Position numbers and translations under genes: made by a program | The notes under the pieces: model-generated | The model's input: only the letters and a program-made list of their open reading frames with translations | Told to the model about the DNA's origin: nothing | The model's database searches: none | Source of the DNA: Lysobacter capsici | GTDB lineage: Bacteria; Pseudomonadota; Gammaproteobacteria; Xanthomonadales; Xanthomonadaceae | Direction of reading: 5' to 3' | Assembly: GCF_018732085.1 (NCBI RefSeq) | Contig: NZ_CP076103.1 | Span: 1,860,001 to 1,924,000, forward strand | Length of the DNA stretch: 64,000 bases | Shown here: positions 26,586 to 34,631 of the stretch, piece after piece | Layout: every line of letters starts with the position of its first letter | How positions within the stretch are numbered: the stretch's first letter is position 1

Positions 26586-29349
26586 GCCGGCCACCCGCGC
26601 GAACGTGCGCTACCCGATCTGGCGTGGCCGGCAGACGGTCGACGGGCTGTGGCTGGCCGCCGACTGGCTGTCGCCGGAGCGGCGCAGCGAACGCATCCTG
26701 CGCGAATGGATGCCCGGCTGCCGCGCATGGCGGTTCGAACACGGCGACGTGCTGTGTTTCGAAGACCCGCGCATGCTGCAGTGCGAATTCGCCGGCGGCA
26801 CGCCGCTGCGCCGGGTCGGCGCGCATGGTCTGTACGCCGGCCCGTTGACCGACGAGGAGCGCGCTTCGCTGGCGGCCGGCGACGTGCATCTGGTGATCGG
26901 CGGGCAATTGCAGGCGCTGCATTTCGCCAAGGCGCAGGCGCTCGATCCGTCGCTGGTCATCGACATCGACGACTACGCGCTGCACGACACCTACGACGGC
27001 CGCCGCAGCCTGGCCTTGCCCAAGGTCGGACGACTGACCGCCAAGCCCTTGCGCGAAGTGCTGGGCGACAAGATTCCGCCGCCGAGCCAGGAGCGCGAAG
27101 CGTTCCTGCGCGATGCGGCGGCGCGCGGCGCCGGCGGGAACGCCGATGGAAAAGCCGTCGGCGAGGGATTTTCCAGCCGCAAGCCGAGCTTGCGCGAACG
27201 CGCGGTCGGCACGCGCGATCGCTTCGCCGACTGGTTGTTGCGGCGTTTCCCCGGTTTGGCGGGCGGCGCTGGCGGCGCGCCGTCCGGTCGCGGTAGCGGC
27301 AAGGCGCCCAACGACCGGGGCGGGGGCATCGATGGCATCGTGCGGCCGCGACATCGTGCGGTCGTGCCGCAGCGCTGGCGCGACATGCTGGTGCGCTTCG
27401 CCATCGCCAGCCGCACGTCGCGATTGATCGGCATGCGGCATGGCGCGTACTTGCGCCGCTTGATGGAACAGTTCGATCGCGGCGATCTCAACGAGGCCTT
27501 ACGCAACGCCTTGCCGATCGACGGCAGCGGCGAGTCGCTGGGGCAGGCGTTCGGCGCGCCGGGCCGGCGCGACAGCCTGCGCCTGAGCCAGGGCAACGGC
27601 GCGGCGACCTCGATCGATTTCGGCGACAGCGCGCGCGATCGCTTGCGCAAGCTGTATCGCAACGCGTTCGAACAACTCGATCGCCTGGGCAAGATCGACG
27701 AAGCGGTGTTCGTGCTCGCCGAATTGCTCAACGCGCGCGACGAAGCGCTGGACTATCTGGTCAAGCACGAACGTTTCGCCCAGGCCGCCGAACTGGGCTT
27801 GAGCTGGGACATGGCGCCGGACCTGATCATCCGCCTGCTGATGCTGTCCGGCGACCGCGAACGCGCGGTGCTGGTCGCGCGTCGCGACAACGCCTTCGCC
27901 GCGGCGGTCAACCTGCTGGAAAACGGCCATCCGCAGCAGGCGCGACAACTGCGCGGCGAGTGGGGCCAGGCACTGGCCGAGCAAGGCCTGTGGCTGGCCG
28001 CGGTCGACGCGGTGTGGCCCGACCCGCAGGCGCGCGAGCAGGCCGGGCGCTGGCTGCTGGCGGCCGAAGCGGCCGGCGCCGAACTGTCCGCGCGCGCGCT
28101 GGTGCAGCGCGCGAGCCTGCTGCCCGATACGGTGCTGCATTACGCCGAGCGCATCGCGCGCCTGGCCGATCCGGCCTCGCCGGCCGCGCCGCGCGAGGCC
28201 CTGGGCCGCGACCTCGCCGAGGTCAAGCAAAGCAATTCGGCGCTGCGTTCGCTCGCCGCCCAGGTGTTGCCCGCGCTCGCCGCCGATCGCGCCGCGTGCG
28301 CGAACGATCTGCAGCACGGACAGCTGGAACGCCTGCGCAAGTTGGCCGACGATCCGTGGCTCAGCGCCGACCTGCCCGAATGGTCGTTGCCGACCTCGTC
28401 GGGCCGGCGCCGCTTGTGGGACACGATGGGCGCGTTGAGCGCGAGCGTGCCGGACGCGCCGGGCCTGCAGTCGCCGCACGACGTGGCCGCGCTCGGCGAC
28501 GGCCGCTATCTGGTGGCCTTGGGCGAGGCCGGCGCCGCGGTGGTCGATCGCAGCGGCCGGCGCGTGCGCAATTACGCGGTGCCCGCGTACCGGTTCGTGA
28601 TGAGCCACAGCGGCCAGGTCGCGTTGGCGATCGCGCGGCGCGATTCGGTGTCGCGGATCGCGCGGCTGGACCTGGCCCATCACGAAATCGCCGACCTGGG
28701 CGCGATGCCGCTGCAGTTCTTCGCCGATCGCTTCGACGGCATCGCCTGGTCGGTGGTGTCGGGCGAGCGGATCATGGTGGTGGACGCGGCGCGCGCGTCG
28801 CTCGACGTGCTGTGGAGCGTGGGCGATCTGGGCGGCCCGGTGGTCGCGGCGGAATTCTTCCCCGTCGAGGAATCCTTCCTGGTGCGCGGCGATCGCGAGC
28901 AGGTGGTGTGGCGGTATCGCACCGCGCCGCAGCGGCGTTTGCTGTCGCGCGATCCGATCCTCGAGGACGGCCGCCTGCGCCAGTTGCATCCGGGCGTGGG
29001 CGCGTTGCCGCTGCAACTGACCCACGACGGCGACGGCCGCGTGAGTTTTCGTTACACCTGGGCCGCGCGCGAATTCCAGATGCAGCTGTCGGCGCCGCCC
29101 GGCGAACTCAGCGGGCACGGCGTGATCCCGCTGACCCAGGGCTGCCTGGTGTGGTTGCGCAGCGAGCGCGCGATGCGATTGCATCTGGTGCGGCCGTTGC
29201 ATGCCGATGTGGCGGCGAGCATCGATTGGCCCGTCGCGGCGCTGCGTACGCGCGAGTACGAGGGCGGGTTGGTGCTGTTCGATCATCACGGGCGGGTGAT
29301 GGATATCGCCAGCGAGACGTCGAAGGTGCGGACGTTTACGTTGCTTTGA
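26578..29349 (+). CDS. Large bpX6-like protein with helical repeat and beta-propeller
   Basis: 923 residues. An N-terminal domain (YPIWRGRQTVDGLWLAADWL, AWRFEHGDVLCFEDPR, to ~165) resembles the bpX6 domain of MoxR-vWA-beta-propeller ternary systems. A Gly/Arg-rich linker follows, then a hydrophobic-poor helical region, and a TPR/clathrin-like helical solenoid (about 345-600, with LYRNAFEQLDRLGKIDEAVF). The C-terminal part (~640-923) is a series of about 40-residue beta blocks (HDVAALGDGRYLVALGEAGA, DGIAWSVVSGERIMVVDAAR), consistent with a beta-propeller. No enzyme motif is seen. It is the last gene of the operon, overlapping the vWA gene by 8 bases, and could sense the invader or serve as the effector scaffold. 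Confidence 0.75.
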   Translation: MTEPATRANVRYPIWRGRQTVDGLWLAADWLSPERRSERILREWMPGCRAWRFEHGDVLCFEDPRMLQCEFAGGTPLRRVGAHGLYAGPLTDEERASLAAGDVHLVIGGQLQALHFAKAQALDPSLVIDIDDYALHDTYDGRRSLALPKVGRLTAKPLREVLGDKIPPPSQEREAFLRDAAARGAGGNADGKAVGEGFSSRKPSLRERAVGTRDRFADWLLRRFPGLAGGAGGAPSGRGSGKAPNDRGGGIDGIVRPRHRAVVPQRWRDMLVRFAIASRTSRLIGMRHGAYLRRLMEQFDRGDLNEALRNALPIDGSGESLGQAFGAPGRRDSLRLSQGNGAATSIDFGDSARDRLRKLYRNAFEQLDRLGKIDEAVFVLAELLNARDEALDYLVKHERFAQAAELGLSWDMAPDLIIRLLMLSGDRERAVLVARRDNAFAAAVNLLENGHPQQARQLRGEWGQALAEQGLWLAAVDAVWPDPQAREQAGRWLLAAEAAGAELSARALVQRASLLPDTVLHYAERIARLADPASPAAPREALGRDLAEVKQSNSALRSLAAQVLPALAADRAACANDLQHGQLERLRKLADDPWLSADLPEWSLPTSSGRRRLWDTMGALSASVPDAPGLQSPHDVAALGDGRYLVALGEAGAAVVDRSGRRVRNYAVPAYRFVMSHSGQVALAIARRDSVSRIARLDLAHHEIADLGAMPLQFFADRFDGIAWSVVSGERIMVVDAARASLDVLWSVGDLGGPVVAAEFFPVEESFLVRGDREQVVWRYRTAPQRRLLSRDPILEDGRLRQLHPGVGALPLQLTHDGDGRVSFRYTWAAREFQMQLSAPPGELSGHGVIPLTQGCLVWLRSERAMRLHLVRPLHADVAASIDWPVAALRTREYEGGLVLFDHHGRVMDIASETSKVRTFTLL

Positions 29350-29417
29350 TTCGTGCAGGTGGCGTCGCGTCGCGCGTGCGGTTGCGTCGCGGCGATGATG
29401 TCTGCGCGGAAGTCGTG

Positions 29418-29506
29418 GTTTCGCGGCCGCGGCTTGCGCCGCTCCTACAGTTTGAAACGTAACTTGCGTATCTCCCTGTAGGAGCGGCGCAAGCCGCGAC
29501 CGCGAA
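29418..29506. repeat. GGAGCGGCGC inverted-repeat pair
   Basis: GGCCGCGGCTTGCGCCGCTC (about 29423-29448) and TGTAGGAGCGGCGCAAGCCG (29476-29504) are inverted relative to each other in the gap between the bpX6-like gene and the M13 cluster. Confidence 0.8.
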
Positions 29507-29539
29507 AACTCAACTGCGACGACTCATCGCCAACCAACA

Positions 29540-29565
29540 AAAAGCCCGGCTCGCGCCGGGCTTTT
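29540..29565. terminator. Bidirectional intrinsic terminator
   Basis: AAAAGCCCGGC, loop TCGC, GCCGGGCTTTT between the convergent ternary operon and the first M13 gene; A-runs and T-runs on both sides permit use in both directions. Confidence 0.87.
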
Positions 29566-29607
29566 CGCGTTATCGCTTTCGCGGCGCACCGCCGCGTCGC
29601 CCACCGA

Positions 29608-31620
29608 TCAGAAAATCTTGATCTGCTGATCGGCCTTGCGCTGCATCGCGGTGCCGGCCTTGCAGCCGAAGGCTTCGCCGAACGCGGGCAGGTTGGACAG
29701 CGGCACGTTGGTGCGCGCCGGACCCGGCGCGTGGATGCCGGTGGCGGCGCGCTGGGCGGCGACTTCCGGGCTCAACTGCTGCGCCCACAGGCCGGCCCAG
29801 GCGCGGAAGAACGCCTGGTTGGCGTCCTTGCTGGCCGAGGGCTGGGCGGTGTGCAGCGCCGACCAGGCGAGTTCGACGCCGGCCTGATCGGCGATCGCGA
29901 CTTCGCGCACCTGCGCGCCGTTGATCTTGGTCGCGGTCAGGCCCGGATACGGTTCGGCGCTGTACTGCGCGGCGACGCGGCTGCCGAGCGCTTCCCAGGC
30001 GGCGACTTCGGTCGGGGTCCACCAGTCGCGCACTTCCTGCTTGGCGTTGACGTAGCGGCCGCGGCCGTCGATGCCGTGGGTCAGTTCGGCGCCGACCAGC
30101 GCGCCGTAGGAACCGTACTGCGCGGCTTCGGGCTTGCTCATGTCGAGCACCGGCGCCTGCAGCATCGCGGCGGTGACGATCAGGCGGTTCTGGGCGATGT
30201 CGTAGGCCAGCGACGGCTCCTGCGGCAGCACGTCCCAGCGGCGGTCGGCGTTGCCGCGGCCGATGCGCTTCATTTCCTCGCGATGGCGCCAGGTCGAGGC
30301 GATCAGCATGTTGCTGCCGAAGCTGCCGCGGCCCATCGGCTGCACGGTGTAGTCCAGGTCGCGCTTGGGCGTGCCGACTTCGATCTTGAGCTTGGCCAGC
30401 TTGGCCTTGGCTTCGTTCTTGACGCTCTCGCTGAAGCGGGTGTCGGCCTCGATGTCCTTGCCCAGCGCTTCGCGCACCTGCGAAGCGATCTGCTCGGCGC
30501 GCGCATCGGTGGCGGCCGGCAGGTAGCGCGCGGCGTATTCGTGGCCGACCATCGGGCCGGCGGCCAGGGTGATCGCGTCGAGCACGGCCTGCTGGCGCGC
30601 CGGTTGTTCGCGCTGGCCGCGCAGGACCTTGCCGCGGAAATCGAATTCGGCGTCGCGGAACGGCTTGGCCAGGTACGGCGCCATCGAATCGCCGACCCGC
30701 CAGCGCAGGTAGGTCTTCCACTGGTCGGGCTTGAGGCTGCCCAGCAGCTTGTCGAGTTCGGCGAACAGCTGCGGGTTGGCCAGCGAGACGCTGTCGTCGC
30801 TGACGCCCTGGGCCTTGAGGAAGTCGGCCAGTTGCAGGCCCTTGTAGGTCTTGGCCAGGGTCGCGACCTGCACCGGCGCGTAGTTGGCGCGCGGGTCGCG
30901 CAGGTCCGGCAGCGCCTTGGACGCGCGCGCGATGCGGGTTTCCAGGTCGATCACCTGCAACGACTCGGCCGCGAGGTTTTCCTTCGGCGTGCCGGTCAGG
31001 GCCAGGATCTTCTGCACATAGTTGTTGTAGTGGCCGAGCAGCTGGCGGGTGTCGGCGTCGCTGCGGGTGTAATAGGCCGGATCGGGCAGGCCCAGGCCGC
31101 CCTGGCTGAAGTAGCCGATGTGGCGGTCGAGGTCCTGCAGGTCGATGTCGGCGCCGAAGTTGAACAGCACCGGGATGCCGACCTGGTGCAGCGCGGCGAT
31201 CGAGGCCGGGATTTCCTTGGCCTTCTTGATCGCGTTGATGCGGCCGAGCAGCGGCGCGATCGGCTGCGAGCCGTCGCGCTCGACCGCCGCTTCGTCCAGG
31301 CCGCTGGCCCAGAAGTCGCCGAGCAGCTTCTGCACATTGCCCTGCGGCGCGGTCATCGCGCTGTTGAGCAGTTCCAACTGCTGGCGGCGGGCGTTGGCGG
31401 CCAGGGTTTCCAGCGAGGACACCGAGGCGGCGCCCGACAGCGGGTTGGCGCGCAGCCAGTCGGCGTTGGCGTTGGCGTAGAAATCGCTGCAGGCGTTGGC
31501 GGCGGCCGGAGCCTTCGGCTTGGCGGCGGCCTTCTTCTTGGCGGCATCGGCGGCGGGCGAGGCCAGGCCGGCGATCAGGCTCAGGGCGAGGGCACAGGCA
31601 AGCGGGCGTAGGGTCGACAT
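29608..31620 (-). CDS. M13-family peptidase homologue lacking zinc-site residues
   Basis: 670 residues with an N-terminal signal peptide (LACALALSLIAGLASPAADA), so exported. Overall it aligns with the two M13 (neprilysin/PepO) neighbours, keeping DFYANANADWLRANPL, GGLGLPDPAYY and the C-terminal NLPAFGEAFGCKAG. However, the zinc motif HExTH is AELTH (Ala511 for the first His), ENxAD is VAIAD (Val574 for the zinc-ligand Glu), and the substrate motif NAYY is absent (SLAYDI). It is therefore most likely a pseudo-peptidase that may bind peptides or regulate its paralogues. GGAATACGCG places the start at ATG 31620. It is the downstream-most of three tandem M13 genes. Confidence 0.88.
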   Translation of the reverse strand: MSTLRPLACALALSLIAGLASPAADAAKKKAAAKPKAPAAANACSDFYANANADWLRANPLSGAASVSSLETLAANARRQQLELLNSAMTAPQGNVQKLLGDFWASGLDEAAVERDGSQPIAPLLGRINAIKKAKEIPASIAALHQVGIPVLFNFGADIDLQDLDRHIGYFSQGGLGLPDPAYYTRSDADTRQLLGHYNNYVQKILALTGTPKENLAAESLQVIDLETRIARASKALPDLRDPRANYAPVQVATLAKTYKGLQLADFLKAQGVSDDSVSLANPQLFAELDKLLGSLKPDQWKTYLRWRVGDSMAPYLAKPFRDAEFDFRGKVLRGQREQPARQQAVLDAITLAAGPMVGHEYAARYLPAATDARAEQIASQVREALGKDIEADTRFSESVKNEAKAKLAKLKIEVGTPKRDLDYTVQPMGRGSFGSNMLIASTWRHREEMKRIGRGNADRRWDVLPQEPSLAYDIAQNRLIVTAAMLQAPVLDMSKPEAAQYGSYGALVGAELTHGIDGRGRYVNAKQEVRDWWTPTEVAAWEALGSRVAAQYSAEPYPGLTATKINGAQVREVAIADQAGVELAWSALHTAQPSASKDANQAFFRAWAGLWAQQLSPEVAAQRAATGIHAPGPARTNVPLSNLPAFGEAFGCKAGTAMQRKADQQIKIF

Positions 31621-31699
31621 CGCGTATTCCATCCTGGGGATGCGCGAGTTTAACAACTGGGGCGGGCGGGGCGGTGAACGGGTTTGGCGGTTGTGGGCG

Positions 31700-32020
31700 C
31701 GGCAGGCGGTCCTTCTCCCGCTTTGCGGGAGAAGGTGCCCGAAGGGCGGATGAGGGCGCGCGGGATGCGGAATGTCGCTGCCTGAGGCGATGCGCCCACA
31801 CCCCAACCCTCTCCCGCAAGCGGGAGAGGGGGCTTGGTGGACTTGCAGTCGGCGACAGGAAGATTGCGGATTCGGCAGTGCGCGCTGCCCTTCTCCCGCT
31901 TTGCGGGAGAAGGTGCCCGAAGGGCGGATGAGGGCGTGCGGGATGTGGAGTGTCGCTGCTTGAGGTGACGCGGCCCTCACCCCAACCCTCTCCCGCAAGC
32001 GGGAGAGGGAGCATGGTCGT
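31700..32020. repeat. Four CTCTCCCGC palindromic repeats in two inverted pairs
   Basis: CCTTCTCCCGCTTTGCGGGA (near 31711 and 31889) each carry GCCCGAAGGGCGGATGAGGG downstream; inverted partners ACCCTCTCCCGCAAGCGGGA lie near 31803 and 31984. The two pairs form a direct duplication of about 179 bp. The gap 31621-32176 contains no gene; short open frames here are only repeat translations. Confidence 0.85.
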
Positions 32021-32103
32021 AGCACGATCGGTGATGGGAGGGTCGCAGTACCCACGGTGCGCCATCCTTTCGCGAAACCACAAAACGACCGAAACAAAAA
32101 AAA

Positions 32104-32131
32104 CGAAGGCCCGGGAATTCCCGGGCCTTCG
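32104..32131 (-). terminator. Perfect-palindrome terminator after the second M13 gene
   Basis: CGAAGGCCCGGGAATT with its exact inverse makes a 12-bp stem; on the minus strand it is followed by eight T residues. It lies 46 bases after the second M13 stop. Confidence 0.9.
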
Positions 32132-32176
32132 TCAGGCAATCGTCGTTGGCGCGGGACTAGACCCGCGCCGCGATCC

Positions 32177-34288
32177 TCACCAGATCACCACCTGCTTGTC
32201 GCCCTCGCGCACCATCGGCTGGCCCGGCTTGCACGAGAACGCCGCGGCGAACGCCGGCAGGTTCGACGGCGCGCCGATCGCGCGGAAGTTGGCCGGCGCG
32301 TGCTCGTCGGTCTGCAGGCGCACCTTCAGCTCTTCCGGGGTGAAGTTGCGGCGCCACACGGTGCCCCAGTTGAGGAAGAAGCGCTGCTCGCGGGTGAAGC
32401 CGTCGGTCTTCGGGTCCGGGGTGTCGCCGGCGGCCTTCTTCATCGCGTCGTACGCGGTGGCCAGGCCGCCCAGGTCGGCGATGTTCTCGCCCAGGGTGTG
32501 CTTGCCGCTGACGTGCGCGCCCGGCGCGGCTTCATAGCCGTCGAACTGCTTGATCAGCTTGTCGGTCAGGCCCGAGAACGCCTTCGCGTCCGACGGCGCC
32601 CACCACACTTCCATGTTGCCGGTCGGTCCGAAACGCGAGCCCTGGTCGTCGTAACCGTGGGTCATTTCGTGGCCGATCACCGCGCCGATGCCGCCGTAGT
32701 TGGCGGAGTCGTCGGCCTTGGGATCGAAGAACGGCGGCTGCAGGATCGCGGCCGGGAACACGATCTCGTTCTGCAACGGGTTGTAGTAGGCGTTGACCAT
32801 CTGCGGCGGCATGCCCCATTCGGTCTTGTCGACCGGCTTGCCGATCTTGCTCAGGTTCCACTTGTAGTTGAACTCGTTGGCCGCCTTGACGTTGGCGTAG
32901 TAGCTGTCGCGGCTGGTGCTCAGGCCGCTCCAGTCGCGCCACTTGTCCGGGTAGCCGATCTTCGGGGTGAAGCTCGCCCACTTCTCCAGCGCCTTCTTCT
33001 TGGTGTCCGCGCTCATCCACGACAGGTTCTCGATGCGCGCCTTGAGGGCCTCGCTGAGGTTCTTGACCAGGCCCTGCATACGCTCCTTGGACTCAGGCGT
33101 GAAGGCGACCTTGACGTACAACTGGCCCATCGCTTCGCCGGTCTGGCCTTCGATGGTGTCGAGCACGCGCTTGCCGCGTTCCTTGAGTTCCTTCTGGCCG
33201 CGCAGGGTCTTGTTGTAGAAGTTGAAGCTTTCGTTGACGAACGCTTCCGACAGGTACGGCGAGGCGCCGTCGATCGCGTGGAAGCGCAGGTAAGCCTGCC
33301 ACTGCGCGGCCGGCAGTTCGCCGATCATCTTGCTGACTTCCTGGTGGAACGCCGGCACCGCGAGCGAGAACTTCGCCGGCACGGCGACCTTCTGCGATTC
33401 GAAGAACTTGGTCCACGAGAAGTTCGGGGTCAGTTCGTCGGCCTGCGCCGGGCTGACCGGGTTGTAGTACAGCGAGACGTCGCGCGAGAGCTCTTCGCGC
33501 GACTTCGAGGCCTTGGCCAGGCGGGTTTCGAACGCGATCACGTCCTTGGCCTGCTTGGCGGCGTCTTCGGGCTTCGCGCCACCCAGTTCCAGCACCTTGG
33601 CGACGTGGACTTCGTACGCGGCGAGCTTGTCCTTGTGCTTGGCGTCGGTGTAGTAGGTCGTGTCCGGCAGGCCCAGGCCGCCCTGCGAGGCGTAGGCGAT
33701 GTTGTTGGCCGAATCCTTGAAGTCGGCTTCGGCGCCGAAGCCGAACAGGTTGTTGTCGCCGGTCGCGGCCGCGTCGCGCAGGTAGGCGGCGATCTTTTCC
33801 GGGCTGTCGACCGCGTCGATCTTGGTCAGGTCGGCCTTCAGCGGCTCCAGGCCCTGGGCGTTGACCTTGGCCACGTCCATGCCGGTGGCCCACAGGTCGC
33901 CGACGATCTTCTCCACGCCGGTGGCCTTGGTGTCGGCGGCGGCCTGCTCGGCGAGCTGGCGCTGCACGGCGTTGGACCGCTCATCGAGCATTTCGAACGC
34001 GCCCCACGAGGTGCGGTCGTTCGGGATGGTGTTGGCGGCGAGCCACTTGCCGTTGACGTAGCCGCCGAAGTCGGTGCAGGCGTCCTTGGTGGTGTCCAGG
34101 TCGGTCGCCAGGAAGCGGTTGACCGGCGGCAGCTTGCTTTCGTCGAGCTTGAGGGTGGCCTCGGCGGGCGCGGCGGCGCTAGTGTCGGCCGGCGCGGTCG
34201 GCGCCGGGGCTTCGGTCTTGCCGCAGGCGGCCACGACCGTGGCGATGGCGAGGGACAACAGCAGGACTTGCGGTTTCTTGAAGGTCAC
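32177..34288 (-). CDS. M13 family zinc metallopeptidase, predicted lipoprotein
   Basis: About 703 residues. GTG 34288 is preferred because GGAG lies 6 bases before it (ggagcccgctGTG), giving MTFKKPQ and a lipobox VVAAC; ATG 34312 is the alternative. After the lipid-anchored cysteine comes a Pro/Ala-rich linker and an M13 peptidase. Motifs include DFGGYVNGKW, the substrate-binding NAYYNP, zinc site HEMTH (540-544), ENIAD with Glu601, and the C-terminal CKPGQPMV...VVIW. It likely degrades peptides in the periplasm or at the outer membrane. It is about 70% identical by eye to the upstream neighbour, a recent duplication. Confidence 0.93.
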   Translation of the reverse strand: MTFKKPQVLLLSLAIATVVAACGKTEAPAPTAPADTSAAAPAEATLKLDESKLPPVNRFLATDLDTTKDACTDFGGYVNGKWLAANTIPNDRTSWGAFEMLDERSNAVQRQLAEQAAADTKATGVEKIVGDLWATGMDVAKVNAQGLEPLKADLTKIDAVDSPEKIAAYLRDAAATGDNNLFGFGAEADFKDSANNIAYASQGGLGLPDTTYYTDAKHKDKLAAYEVHVAKVLELGGAKPEDAAKQAKDVIAFETRLAKASKSREELSRDVSLYYNPVSPAQADELTPNFSWTKFFESQKVAVPAKFSLAVPAFHQEVSKMIGELPAAQWQAYLRFHAIDGASPYLSEAFVNESFNFYNKTLRGQKELKERGKRVLDTIEGQTGEAMGQLYVKVAFTPESKERMQGLVKNLSEALKARIENLSWMSADTKKKALEKWASFTPKIGYPDKWRDWSGLSTSRDSYYANVKAANEFNYKWNLSKIGKPVDKTEWGMPPQMVNAYYNPLQNEIVFPAAILQPPFFDPKADDSANYGGIGAVIGHEMTHGYDDQGSRFGPTGNMEVWWAPSDAKAFSGLTDKLIKQFDGYEAAPGAHVSGKHTLGENIADLGGLATAYDAMKKAAGDTPDPKTDGFTREQRFFLNWGTVWRRNFTPEELKVRLQTDEHAPANFRAIGAPSNLPAFAAAFSCKPGQPMVREGDKQVVIW

Positions 34289-34499
34289 AGCGGGCTCCAG
34301 CCGGGAAGGCATAGGCGAGAAACGAATCGGGAATTGTCGCGGATTTCCGACCACGGGGTGAGGTCGTCGCCGGGACACGGGCGGACGATAGTCCCGTTCC
34401 GGTCGTGAGAAGGGTGTCGAAGGTCATGTGGGGTGGGGCGGGGCTCGTTCAGCTTTGCCCCGATTGGCGGGAAACGAGGAGCGATTCAAGAGCAGTGAG

Positions 34500-34631
34500 G
34501 AGTGAGTGAGCCGCTGCTCGTGGCTCACTCACTGCTCTCACTCGTTCCTGCTTCGCCTGGGCGGGGCGCAGGAGTGGGAACCGAGGAGAGCGGCCTTGCT
34601 CACGGCTCACTCCTCTCCACTCGTTCCTGCT
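34500..34631. repeat. Short CACTC/CGTTCCTGCTTC direct repeats between M13 genes
   Basis: CACTCGTTCCTGCTTC occurs at 34540 and 34618, each preceded by GGCTCACTC-type sequence; the inverse GAGTGAGTGAGC overlaps at 34499. The pattern looks like a small duplicated hairpin and holds no gene. Confidence 0.5.
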
